NCBI GenBank assembly: GCA_003501485.1 | Contig: DNPJ01000114.1 | Span: 1 to 5,966, forward strand | Direction: 5' to 3' | DNA length: 5,966 bases | Source: Bacillota bacterium | GTDB taxonomy: Bacteria > Bacillota_I > Bacilli_A > RFN20 > CAG-826 | Shown: in pieces, positions 1 through 5,957 of the stretch | Layout of the letters: each line of letters begins with the position of its first letter | How positions within the stretch are numbered: the first letter of the stretch is position 1 | The notes under the pieces: model-generated | Databases searched by the model: none | Seen by the model: only the letters and a program-made list of their open reading frames with translations | What the model was told of the DNA's origin: nothing | Program-made: the position numbers and the translations under genes

Positions 1-420
1 GGCGTTGTAGTGGGAATTGGTCCTGGTTCATATACAGGTGTTAGAATTGCCATCACAATTGCAAAAACTATTGCATATGCATTAAAAATTAAAGTTTATA
101 AAGTAAGCTCATTATCGCTTCTTAGAAACCCGAATAAACCGACAATCTGTGTTTTCAATGCTAGAAGCGGAAGATCATATTTTGGTTGCTATGATGGAGA
201 CAAAGTTTTACATGAAGATGAAGTTGCCCCAAATGAAGAAGTATTGAAATACATTGGTGAACACAAAGATTATTTGGTAAATGGTGACACTAATAATTTA
301 GGCATTGAAAGTAGCGACTTTGATATCATTGATAATCTTGCTTTAGGTATTAATGAAAACAATTTAGTAAATAATATATTCACTCTTGATCCTATTTATT
401 TAAAGGATTTGATGAAATGA
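1..420 (+). CDS. tsaB: TsaB, tRNA t6A biosynthesis subunit (5'-truncated by window edge)
   Basis: TsaB is a catalytically inactive paralogue of TsaD. It dimerises with TsaD and, with TsaE, supports transfer of threonylcarbamoyl to A37 of ANN-decoding tRNAs in the cytoplasm (family knowledge). The window opens inside the gene: the frame is open from base 1 and 139 codons are visible. Visible residues 5-15 read GIGPGSYTGVR, the hallmark TsaB glycine-rich segment. Residues 53-56 (NARS) match the family's NAR motif, and the end PIYLKDLMK fits the usual C-terminus. The GTG at 10 is an internal valine, not a start; the family normally has roughly 65-70 residues before this point, so the true start lies upstream. 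The gene ends in TGA, overlapping the rimI ATG by four bases (ATGA at 417-420), which implies translational coupling. The product looks a little short but otherwise normal. Confidence 0.93.
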   Translation, partial: GVVVGIGPGSYTGVRIAITIAKTIAYALKIKVYKVSSLSLLRNPNKPTICVFNARSGRSYFGCYDGDKVLHEDEVAPNEEVLKYIGEHKDYLVNGDTNNLGIESSDFDIIDNLALGINENNLVNNIFTLDPIYLKDLMK

Positions 421-866
421 TTAACTTTCGTAATGCTACTTTAGACGATATTGATGAATTAAATAAAATTGAAAGTCAATCCTTTGTTAATCCGTGGAAA
501 AAAGAAGATTTAATTTACGAATTATCTATAAATCCATTAAATAAATTTCTAATAATTGAAATCGATGGAAAAATTATCGGATTTATTGATTACATGATTA
601 CGTTCAATTCTGCGACGATATCTCAAATCGCAATAGATAAAGAGTTTCGAAACAAAGGATATGGAACAGCGTTACTTAATAAAATGGAAGACTCATTTAT
701 AAAAAGTGGTGATGATGCAGTTGAATATGTGACCCTTGAAGTAAGAAAAAGCAATGAGAATGCTCAAAAGCTTTATGAAAAAAATGGTTATAAGAAAATT
801 ACAATAAAAAAGAATTATTATGCCGATGGTGAAGATGCCATCTACATGGTGAAAGGACTAATTTAA
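417..866 (+). CDS. rimI: RimI-type GNAT N-acetyltransferase
   Basis: This GNAT-fold enzyme uses acetyl-CoA to acetylate protein N-termini; the classical RimI substrate is ribosomal protein S18. At 149 residues it has the usual RimI length. The acetyl-CoA pyrophosphate-binding motif R-x-x-G-x-G is R78-N-K-G-Y-G83, following the QIAID strand. LEVRKSNENAQKLYEKNGY (107-125) is the RimI signature; E108 and Y120 have the spacing of the catalytic Glu and Tyr of the enterobacterial enzyme. The NYYADGEDAIYM tail (133-144) is also characteristic. The start is fixed by AAAGGA at 402-407, nine bases upstream of the ATG, and by the ATGA overlap with tsaB. Placement between tsaB and tsaD is a common arrangement in Gram-positive bacteria. 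The S18 substrate itself is inferred from family membership; other N-termini are possible. Confidence 0.93.
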   Translation: MINFRNATLDDIDELNKIESQSFVNPWKKEDLIYELSINPLNKFLIIEIDGKIIGFIDYMITFNSATISQIAIDKEFRNKGYGTALLNKMEDSFIKSGDDAVEYVTLEVRKSNENAQKLYEKNGYKKITIKKNYYADGEDAIYMVKGLI

Positions 867-867
867 A

Positions 868-1878
868 ATGGCTTGTATATTAGGAATTGAATCGAGTTGC
901 GACGAAACATCTATTGCAATTATAAAAGACGGAGAGCTTTTATCAAATGTTGTTGCAACGCAAATAAAGATGCACCAAAAATTTGGCGGTGTTATGCCTG
1001 AACTTGCATCGAGACTACATTGTGAAAATGTTTTGTATGTTCTAGATGAAGCGTTAATTAAAGCAAATGTTAGACTTGAAGACATTGATGCATTTGCGTT
1101 TACAAGAGGTCCTGGATTAATCGGTGCTTTGCATATCGGAATGCAGGTTGCTAAAACACTTGCAATGTTATATAACAAACCGCTTATTCCAGTGCATCAT
1201 TTAGCCGCTCATATTTACGCAAACGAATACGTAAAACCTTTGCAATTCCCTCTTCTTTCAATTGTCGTAAGCGGTGGAAACACTGAATTTGTTTACATGA
1301 AAGAATCAATGAATTTTGAAATCATTGGGGAAACAAAAGATGATGCAATTGGAGAGTGCTTTGATAAAGTGGCAAGAACGGTTGGACTTCCTTATCCTGG
1401 TGGTATACCAATTGATAAATTATCAAAAGAAGGAAAACATACTTATAAACTTCCTACTCCTCTTCATGATGATAGTCTTGATTTTTCTTATAGCGGTCTT
1501 AAAACTGCCGTCATAAATCTTGTAAATAACGAAAAGCAAAAAGGAAACGAAATTAATGTCCCTGATTTATGTAAATCGTTCCAAGATGTTGCTGTTGGAA
1601 TGATTATGGATAGACTTGAAAGAGCTTTGAAACGTTATGATATTAAACAAGTTGTTCTAGCTGGAGGCGTTAGTGCAAATTCATATTTACGTGAAAAAAT
1701 GCATGAGCGACTCGACAATAGTGGAATTGATTTAATTGTTCCACCCATATGGTGCACAACTGATAATGCCGCAATGATTGCTCGCCTTGCAACTCATCTT
1801 TATGATATGAAAGTTTTTGCGGACTCGACAATATCATGTGATCCAAATTGGCGAATTGATAAATATAAAGTATTTTAA
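868..1878 (+). CDS. tsaD: TsaD, tRNA N6-threonylcarbamoyladenosine transferase
   Basis: TsaD (Kae1/Gcp family, ASKHA fold) is the catalytic subunit that moves the threonylcarbamoyl group from its AMP adduct to A37 of tRNAs reading ANN codons. The 336-residue length is typical. GIESSCDETS (6-15) is the N-terminal nucleotide-fold strand, and RGPGLIGALHIG (80-91) is the glycine-rich loop. H111 and H115 in VHHLAAH are the metal-binding histidines, and D299 in TTDN is the third ligand. VSGGNTE (134-140) and LAGGVSANSYLR (264-275) are the phosphate-binding loops. All expected active-site residues are present. The ATG sits one base after the rimI stop, with AAAGGA at 852-857 ten bases upstream, so the gene is co-transcribed with tsaB and rimI. 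No terminator is visible between its stop and asnS, so read-through into asnS is possible. Confidence 0.97.
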   Translation: MACILGIESSCDETSIAIIKDGELLSNVVATQIKMHQKFGGVMPELASRLHCENVLYVLDEALIKANVRLEDIDAFAFTRGPGLIGALHIGMQVAKTLAMLYNKPLIPVHHLAAHIYANEYVKPLQFPLLSIVVSGGNTEFVYMKESMNFEIIGETKDDAIGECFDKVARTVGLPYPGGIPIDKLSKEGKHTYKLPTPLHDDSLDFSYSGLKTAVINLVNNEKQKGNEINVPDLCKSFQDVAVGMIMDRLERALKRYDIKQVVLAGGVSANSYLREKMHERLDNSGIDLIVPPIWCTTDNAAMIARLATHLYDMKVFADSTISCDPNWRIDKYKVF

Positions 1879-1887
1879 TTAAAAAAT

Positions 1888-1896
1888 TGTTATAAT
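1888..1896 (+). promoter_or_regulatory. Extended -10 promoter for asnS
   Basis: TGTTATAAT is a perfect extended -10 element (TGnTATAAT) in the 40-base gap between tsaD and asnS. No good -35 hexamer lies 16-18 bases upstream, which is tolerable because extended -10 promoters can work without one. A TTGATA at 1856-1861 is too far away, 29 bases before the -10. Initiation about seven bases after the -10 would fall near 1903, leaving a leader of roughly 16 bases. This would let asnS be transcribed independently of the t6A operon. Confidence 0.65.
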
Positions 1897-1907
1897 TTAT
1901 GAGAATT

Positions 1908-1914
1908 AGGAGGT
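1908..1914 (+). promoter_or_regulatory. Strong Shine-Dalgarno of asnS
   Basis: AGGAGGT is a full match to the anti-Shine-Dalgarno of 16S rRNA, four bases before the ATG at 1919. It fixes that ATG as the start and is the strongest ribosome-binding site in the window, consistent with high expression of a tRNA synthetase. Confidence 0.85.
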
Positions 1915-1918
1915 AATT

Positions 1919-3328
1919 ATGGAACCAAAAGAAATGTTAATTGGAAATATTTATGAATTGATTAGTTTTAGTTTTGACAATGAGGGTTGCAAAGAAGTTT
2001 TGAGTAAAATAAAAGAAGTTTTTGTACAAGGCTGGGTTAGAACAAACCGCAATAACGGACACATTGGATTTATTGCTCTTAACGATGGATCGTGCTTTAA
2101 AAATGCTCAACTTGTTTATGATGAAAATGTTGTAGATGATTTCAAAGTTTTATCGCATATTAATACCGGTGCTGCTTTATCAATTATTGGCGATCTTGTA
2201 TTGACTCCAGACGCAAAACAACCATTTGAAATTCGAGTAAAAGAATTTGCTATTGAAGGAGATGTTGATAGTGACTATCCTCTTCAAAAGAAAGCCCATT
2301 CTTTTGAATTTTTAAGAGATATTGCTTACTTAAGACCACGTACGAATACATTTAACGCTGTTTTTAGAATGAGAAATGCTATGGCTATGGCGATTCATGA
2401 ATATTTCCAACAAAGTGGTTTTATGTACGTTCATACACCAATTATTACTGGAAATGATGCTGAAGGTGCTGGTTCAACATTTAGTGTTATTACTGATGAT
2501 AAGAAAAATCCAAATTCATTTTTTGGAAAACCAGTTTCTTTAACTGTAAGCGGACAACTTCACGTTGAAGCATTTGCTTTGGCATTTAGAGATGTTTATA
2601 CATTTGGTCCTACTTTTAGAGCGGAACACTCAAACACAACTAGACATGCTTCTGAATTTTGGATGATTGAACCAGAACTTGCTTTTGCAGATCTTAATGA
2701 CGATATGGAATGCATAGAAGGATGCTTAAAACATTGCATTGATGTTGCATTACATGAATGCCCAGATGAAATTGAATTCTTTAATAATTTTATTGATAAA
2801 GGATTAAAAGATCGTTTACATCATGTTTTACATAGTGAATTTAAACGTATGACTTATACAGATGCAATTGAAGAACTTAAAAAAGCTGTTAAAAATGGTC
2901 ATAAATTTGATAACAACAATATTGAGTGGGGTATGGATTTGCAAAGTGAACATGAACGTTATATCACTGAACAAGTTGTCAAAGGTCCTGTTTTCTTAAT
3001 TGATTATCCAAAAGAAATCAAAGCATTCTACATGAGACAAAACGATGACGGAAAAACTGTTGCCGCATGTGATTTATTAGTCCCTTATGTAGGTGAACTT
3101 GTTGGTGGTTCGCAAAGAGAAGAAAGATATGATTTATTAAAACAACGCATGGAAGAATGCCATTGTTTAAAAGGACTCGAATGGTATCTTGATTTACGCC
3201 GTTATGGTGGATGTAAACACGCTGGTTTTGGAATCGGTTTCGATAGATTATTAATGTATGTTACTGGCATGAATAACATTCGTGATGTTCAACCATTCCC
3301 TCGCACAAGTGATCCAATTAAATATTAA
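1919..3328 (+). CDS. asnS: Asparaginyl-tRNA synthetase (AsnRS)
   Basis: This cytoplasmic class IIb aminoacyl-tRNA synthetase charges tRNA-Asn with asparagine using ATP. The 469 residues match the bacterial AsnRS length (about 460). An N-terminal OB-fold anticodon-binding domain (about 35-115) contains VQGWVRTNR and the FIALNDGSCF strand typical of AsnRS. The catalytic domain follows: motif 1 around 168-185 (YVHTPIITGNDAEGAG at 170-185), SGQLHVEA (211-218), motif 2 at 233-253 (FRAEH...FWMIEPE), GELVGGSQREER (392-403), and motif 3 at 436-450 (GFGIGFDRLLMYVTG). SGQLHVEA and the EFWMIEPE form of motif 2 favour AsnRS over AspRS. The N-terminus has about 15 extra residues compared with the E. coli enzyme. 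The gene has its own promoter and strong ribosome-binding site, with no room for a T-box leader. All class II signature residues are intact. Confidence 0.97.
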   Translation: MEPKEMLIGNIYELISFSFDNEGCKEVLSKIKEVFVQGWVRTNRNNGHIGFIALNDGSCFKNAQLVYDENVVDDFKVLSHINTGAALSIIGDLVLTPDAKQPFEIRVKEFAIEGDVDSDYPLQKKAHSFEFLRDIAYLRPRTNTFNAVFRMRNAMAMAIHEYFQQSGFMYVHTPIITGNDAEGAGSTFSVITDDKKNPNSFFGKPVSLTVSGQLHVEAFALAFRDVYTFGPTFRAEHSNTTRHASEFWMIEPELAFADLNDDMECIEGCLKHCIDVALHECPDEIEFFNNFIDKGLKDRLHHVLHSEFKRMTYTDAIEELKKAVKNGHKFDNNNIEWGMDLQSEHERYITEQVVKGPVFLIDYPKEIKAFYMRQNDDGKTVAACDLLVPYVGELVGGSQREERYDLLKQRMEECHCLKGLEWYLDLRRYGGCKHAGFGIGFDRLLMYVTGMNNIRDVQPFPRTSDPIKY

Positions 3329-3330
3329 TT

Positions 3331-3489
3331 ATGGAAGAAAATAAACCTATTTTAACTGAAGAAGAAATTGCTGAGAAGAAGCGAAAATCGAAGAATCGTA
3401 TATTTGGTTTTTTACTTATTTTAGTTATTCTTTTAAGTGGTGGGTTAATATACGAAATAGTTGACTTGATATTGAAAAACATCAAATAA
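3331..3489 (+). CDS. Small single-pass membrane protein, function unknown
   Basis: This is a 52-codon open frame from ATG to TAA that starts two bases after the asnS stop and ends just before the terminator. The product begins with an acidic stretch (MEENKPILTEEEIAE), then a basic cluster KKRKSKNR (16-23), then one hydrophobic helix at about 24-41, and ends with an amphipathic-looking tail (YEIVDLILKNIK). The positive-inside rule places the N-terminus in the cytoplasm. There is no recognisable Shine-Dalgarno before the ATG, so translation would depend on ribosomes finishing asnS. The tight fit between asnS and the terminator, plus the coherent charge and helix pattern, support a real gene, though its shortness means chance cannot be excluded. 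I do not recognise the family; SecE-like or other small bitopic proteins share this layout, but no SecE signature is evident. Confidence 0.6.
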   Translation: MEENKPILTEEEIAEKKRKSKNRIFGFLLILVILLSGGLIYEIVDLILKNIK

Positions 3490-3517
3490 GGGTGAGTGAT
3501 ACTCACTTTTATTTTTT
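3490..3517 (+). terminator. Rho-independent terminator after asnS and the small membrane gene
   Basis: GTGAGT (3492-3497), a GAT loop and ACTCAC (3501-3506) form a perfect six-pair stem. Two G-U pairs (3490-3491 with 3507-3508) and A-U pairs with the stop codon region can extend it. It is followed by TTTT, A and TTTTTT (3507-3517). This closes the asnS transcription unit and separates it from the peptidase gene. Confidence 0.88.
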
Positions 3518-3527
3518 CCAATAAAAA

Positions 3528-3546
3528 ATTAACTTCTTTTGTTAAT
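3528..3546 (+). promoter_or_regulatory. Perfect 6-bp dyad upstream of the peptidase gene
   Basis: ATTAAC (3528-3533) and GTTAAT (3541-3546) are exact inverted repeats seven bases apart, between the terminator and the peptidase ribosome-binding site. The position would suit an operator for the peptidase gene, and the spacing suits a dimeric repressor. In DNA this AT-rich a six-base dyad can also arise by chance. I could not place a convincing promoter in this gap: TATAAG at 3553-3558 has a weak TTAACT 18 bases upstream but runs into the ribosome-binding site. Confidence 0.25.
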
Positions 3547-3555
3547 ACTATTTAT

Positions 3556-3561
3556 AAGGAG
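3556..3561 (+). promoter_or_regulatory. Shine-Dalgarno that sets the peptidase start
   Basis: AAGGAG lies six bases before the ATG at 3568. It decides the start: the in-frame GTG at 3496 lies inside the terminator stem and has no ribosome-binding site. The reading from 3568 gives a proper signal peptide at the N-terminus. Confidence 0.85.
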
Positions 3562-3567
3562 AAAACA

Positions 3568-4962
3568 ATGAATAAAAGATTACCATGCATATTATTGACA
3601 TCATTATTATTACTTACTGGTTGTGATAAAAATGATATAACTACAAGCGGTAATGATTTGTCGAATAATAGTTCTATTTCTAATAGTGGAGATTCTTCTA
3701 CAACAATTACTTCAACTTCTAGTTCGGGAAGTTCTTCTTCCTCTTCTAGTAGTTCGCAATCTTCATCCTCTTCTTCAACTATTGATGGTGAAAAAGATGC
3801 ATATACAATATTACTTTATATGTGCGGTAGCGATCTTGAAAGTAGCTCAGATCAAGGCGGTTTAGCGACTGCGAATCTAAAAGAAATTCTATCGGTTAAT
3901 CTACCAGATAATGTAAATTTTGTAATTGAAACTGGTGGAGCAAAATCATGGAAAACTACATATGGAATATCTTCATCTAAACTTGGAAGATATGAAGTCA
4001 AGAATAAAAAATTAGTTTTAAAAGAATCTTTATCAAAAACAAATATGGGTTCTTCTTCAACTCTTCAGAGCTTTATTGAATGGGGATTAAATAATTATCC
4101 TTCAGAAAAAACTGGCTTTATTTTTTGGAATCACGGTGGCGCAATGCGTGGCATTTGTTCTGATGAAAATTATAATAATGACTCATTACTAAACAGCGAA
4201 GTAAAATCTGCTTTTTCTAAAGCTTTTGCAAACACAAATATAGCCACTAAGCTTGAATGGGTTGGATATGACGCTTGTTTAATGGCGGTGCAAGATATTG
4301 CTGAATTTAATTCTAATTATTTTAACTATATGATCGCTTCTCAAGAAAGTGAACCTGGCGAGGGATGGGATTACGATGTTTGGCTAAGCACTTTAGCTAA
4401 AAACGTAAATATTTCCACTGAAGATTTATTAAAAAATGTCAGCGATTCTTATATAAAGAAATGTGCTGATCTTTATAAAAGCAGCGGCTATGGATCGAGT
4501 TATAATGATGCGACAATGTCTGTTCTAAATCTTAACAAAATGACAAATTATCATTCTCAATTTGAATCGCTAGCCAAAAATCTAAGCAAATCTTTTACAA
4601 AAAGTACTTTTAAATCTTTCTTTAATAATTGTAATCAATTTGGTTATAGCTATGATGATGATGGCTATAGCGGAGAATTTTGCTTTGATGTAGTTGATGT
4701 TGGCGACTTTTTAAATACAGTTGATTCTAAATTCTCAAATGTTGACGTTTCATCAACTGTTTCCGCTTTGAACGAATTAGTTGTCTATAATGTTTACGGA
4801 AAAGATAAATACGAAGGTGGGACCAGAGATAAATTAAGCGGTTTGTGCTTGTTTGCCGCGACAACAGGATATAGCTCAAAAACTGAGTATTCTACATCAG
4901 AAACATCGTTTACTAATTGGCGGGCAATTAATGTTTCATATGGCACATGGCATAGCTATTGA
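3568..4962 (+). CDS. Clostripain-family (C11) cysteine peptidase, surface lipoprotein, probably C-terminally truncated
   Basis: The 464-residue product starts with a lipoprotein signal peptide: K3/R4, a hydrophobic run, then the lipobox LTGC with C19 as the lipidated residue. A flexible Asn/Ser/Thr linker (about 20-71) contains nine serines, Q64 and six more serines. The peptidase domain starts at Y79 (YTILLYMCGSDLE, 79-91). The catalytic dyad is H189 in FWNHGG and C237 in YDACLMA; D235 beside the Cys matches the position that shapes the basic-residue (S1) pocket in characterised C11 enzymes. SQESEPGEGWDY (258-269) is another C11 hallmark. The product should sit on the outer face of the membrane and cut after Arg or Lys; the specificity is inferred from family. 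Activation cleavage, known in some relatives, could use R194, K213, K218 or K228, but no site is clear. The TGA at 4960 ends the gene, yet the same frame continues as plausible protein (next entry), so this is likely a shortened form with its catalytic domain intact. Confidence 0.88.
   Translation: MNKRLPCILLTSLLLLTGCDKNDITTSGNDLSNNSSISNSGDSSTTITSTSSSGSSSSSSSSSQSSSSSSTIDGEKDAYTILLYMCGSDLESSSDQGGLATANLKEILSVNLPDNVNFVIETGGAKSWKTTYGISSSKLGRYEVKNKKLVLKESLSKTNMGSSSTLQSFIEWGLNNYPSEKTGFIFWNHGGAMRGICSDENYNNDSLLNSEVKSAFSKAFANTNIATKLEWVGYDACLMAVQDIAEFNSNYFNYMIASQESEPGEGWDYDVWLSTLAKNVNISTEDLLKNVSDSYIKKCADLYKSSGYGSSYNDATMSVLNLNKMTNYHSQFESLAKNLSKSFTKSTFKSFFNNCNQFGYSYDDDGYSGEFCFDVVDVGDFLNTVDSKFSNVDVSSTVSALNELVVYNVYGKDKYEGGTRDKLSGLCLFAATTGYSSKTEYSTSETSFTNWRAINVSYGTWHSY
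3661..3780 (+). other. Low-complexity serine-rich linker coding segment
   Basis: This segment encodes residues 32-71 of the peptidase, dominated by Ser with Asn and Thr. The serine codons are mixed (TCT, TCA, TCC, TCG, AGT), so the tract is not a simple DNA microsatellite. Mixed codons suggest selection on the protein for a flexible spacer between the lipid anchor and the enzyme. Such tracts are common after the lipobox in Gram-positive lipoproteins. Confidence 0.8.
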
Positions 4963-5302
4963 TTTTATATTTTAAGCAGTTGTAATAATGATCCTCGTCA
5001 TTATCCAACGAAAATTAAAATAGAAGCTAATATTAAAATTAATGATACTATGGATTTATTTTTTCAAGTGTCTACATCTTATAGGACATTTACCCATGGA
5101 TGGAAATAGTTTTCCCTGTTTTAGAAGATTATTCAAGCGAATATTTAGATATCAAACAAACCGGTGAAAAACATATAATGTAGTGTCCTTAAAACAAGGG
5201 CAAGGATATGCTGAATTTAATTTTGTGGTTCCAAAATTTTCAAACAAATATCCAGAACATGTTGATCACACAATTGAGTTAATTTTTATAATTACTAAAT
5301 AG
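4963..5302 (+). pseudogene. Decayed C-terminal domain of the C11 peptidase gene
   Basis: No intact gene lies here. The peptidase frame continues past the TGA at 4960-4962 for 48 codons without a stop (FYILSSCNNDPRHYPTKIK..., ending STSYRTFTHGWK) to a TAG at 5107. Restoring one A in the AAA run at 5104-5106 joins that to IVFPVLEDYSSEYLDIKQTG in the next frame (5106 onward). Restoring one A in the AAAAA run at 5167-5171 joins that to TYNVVSLKQGQGYAEFNF..., which runs to FIITK and a TAG at 5300-5302. The three pieces give about 113 residues with alternating hydrophobic and polar positions, suggesting beta strands; I do not recognise the domain. The simplest reading is one nonsense change (TGG or similar to TGA) followed by two single-base deletions in a tail no longer under selection. 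Sequencing error at homopolymers is the main alternative for the deletions. No terminator or other element is evident in this stretch. Confidence 0.7.
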
Positions 5303-5303
5303 T

Positions 5304-5957
5304 TTATTCTGGCTTCACGTCTTCTGGAGGTAATTCACTGGGGTCAAATTTATCAAGCGATTTATTAAAAACAGATTTTGATAATTTAAATAACTTATAT
5401 GATCTTGCAATATAGGCTTGAACATCTATTAAAAACCATATTCCTCCAACAAGCATACCTGGAACAAAAATGTAGGAACCCCACGCATCCCATGACCAGG
5501 TCGGAGAATGAATTACTTCTGGCCAATCTGAAATAAGCGTTAAACCAAAGAAGTTACTTCTTGGAGCTCCATCCCAATCAAAGTGGAATAACAAAGTTCC
5601 AAAACCGACACCTTCGCTCCATTCAAAAGGATTAATTGTCCAGTTGTTATAAATTATGCAATAAATCAGCATCACAAGCCCGGCAACAGCCATGATCAAA
5701 ACTGGAATCCACGAGTTTCTAAATAATAAGCGATGATTTTTCTTAATTCCATAACGCATTAGTTTGTGTGAATCGGTAATAACTCCTGTAACAACAACAT
5801 CATGAACTAAATCATCCATTTTTTTGCCTTGGAAAGTCATTACCTTTTTAACAAGAACACCGATATATCCAACCAAAACAAAAACTAAAACAAAAATTAA
5901 ACATAAAATCATTATTAATCTTTTGTCGCCTTCGGTTAGTTGCGCTAATAAAGTCAT
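5304..5957 (-). CDS. Hypothetical three-helix membrane protein
   Basis: I do not recognise this 217-residue protein. Three hydrophobic helices are visible at about 13-36, 82-103 and 160-180. The segment between helices 1 and 2 (37-81) is rich in Lys, Arg and His (KK at 37-38 and 45-46, KKNHR at 72-76), so it should be cytoplasmic and the N-terminus outside. The 104-159 loop would then be external; it carries seven tryptophans (106, 113, 128, 145, 154, 156, 159) and several acids. The C-terminal tail (181-217) is cytoplasmic, with a basic part then an acidic, proline-rich end (DPSELPPEDVKPE). The ATG at 5957 is the first available start. Only nine upstream bases are in the window and no Shine-Dalgarno is seen in them, so a start further upstream, outside the window, is possible. 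The gene converges on the peptidase remnant, their stops one base apart. Confidence 0.75.
   Translation of the reverse strand: MTLLAQLTEGDKRLIMILCLIFVLVFVLVGYIGVLVKKVMTFQGKKMDDLVHDVVVTGVITDSHKLMRYGIKKNHRLLFRNSWIPVLIMAVAGLVMLIYCIIYNNWTINPFEWSEGVGFGTLLFHFDWDGAPRSNFFGLTLISDWPEVIHSPTWSWDAWGSYIFVPGMLVGGIWFLIDVQAYIARSYKLFKLSKSVFNKSLDKFDPSELPPEDVKPE

Noticed and set aside
858..1178. Minus-strand open frame of 106 codons opposite tsaD
   Set aside because: It lies wholly over rimI/tsaD coding sequence, and its product has no recognisable features; it is a shadow of tsaD codon usage.
3318..3521. Minus-strand open frame opposite the small membrane gene and terminator
   Set aside because: It spans the terminator and the end of asnS, lacks a ribosome-binding site, and its composition reflects the complement of the plus-strand small gene.
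3496..3567. Upstream in-frame GTG start that would add 24 residues to the peptidase
   Set aside because: The GTG lies inside the terminator stem, has no ribosome-binding site, and the added residues would bury the lipoprotein signal peptide. The ATG at 3568 has AAGGAG at good spacing.
3653..3865. Plus-strand leucine/valine-rich open frame within the peptidase gene
   Set aside because: It is the alternate-frame reading of the serine-rich linker, whose TCT/TTC codons give leucine-rich frames; there is no start signal.
4960..4962. TGA read as tryptophan (Mollicute code 4)
   Set aside because: All tryptophans in the intact genes are TGG, including eight in this peptidase, and TGA is the natural stop of tsaB at 418-420. 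Code 4 would also not explain the frameshifts downstream.
4960..4962. Programmed read-through or selenocysteine at the TGA
   Set aside because: The tail beyond it is itself broken by frameshifts, and I see no stem-loop right after the TGA resembling a bacterial SECIS. A plain nonsense change is simpler.
4985..5004. Seven-pair inverted repeat ATAATGA / TCATTAT as a peptidase terminator
   Set aside because: The stem is AT-rich and is not followed by a T-run (CCAACGAAAATT follows). It lies within the protein-like tail and is probably coincidental.
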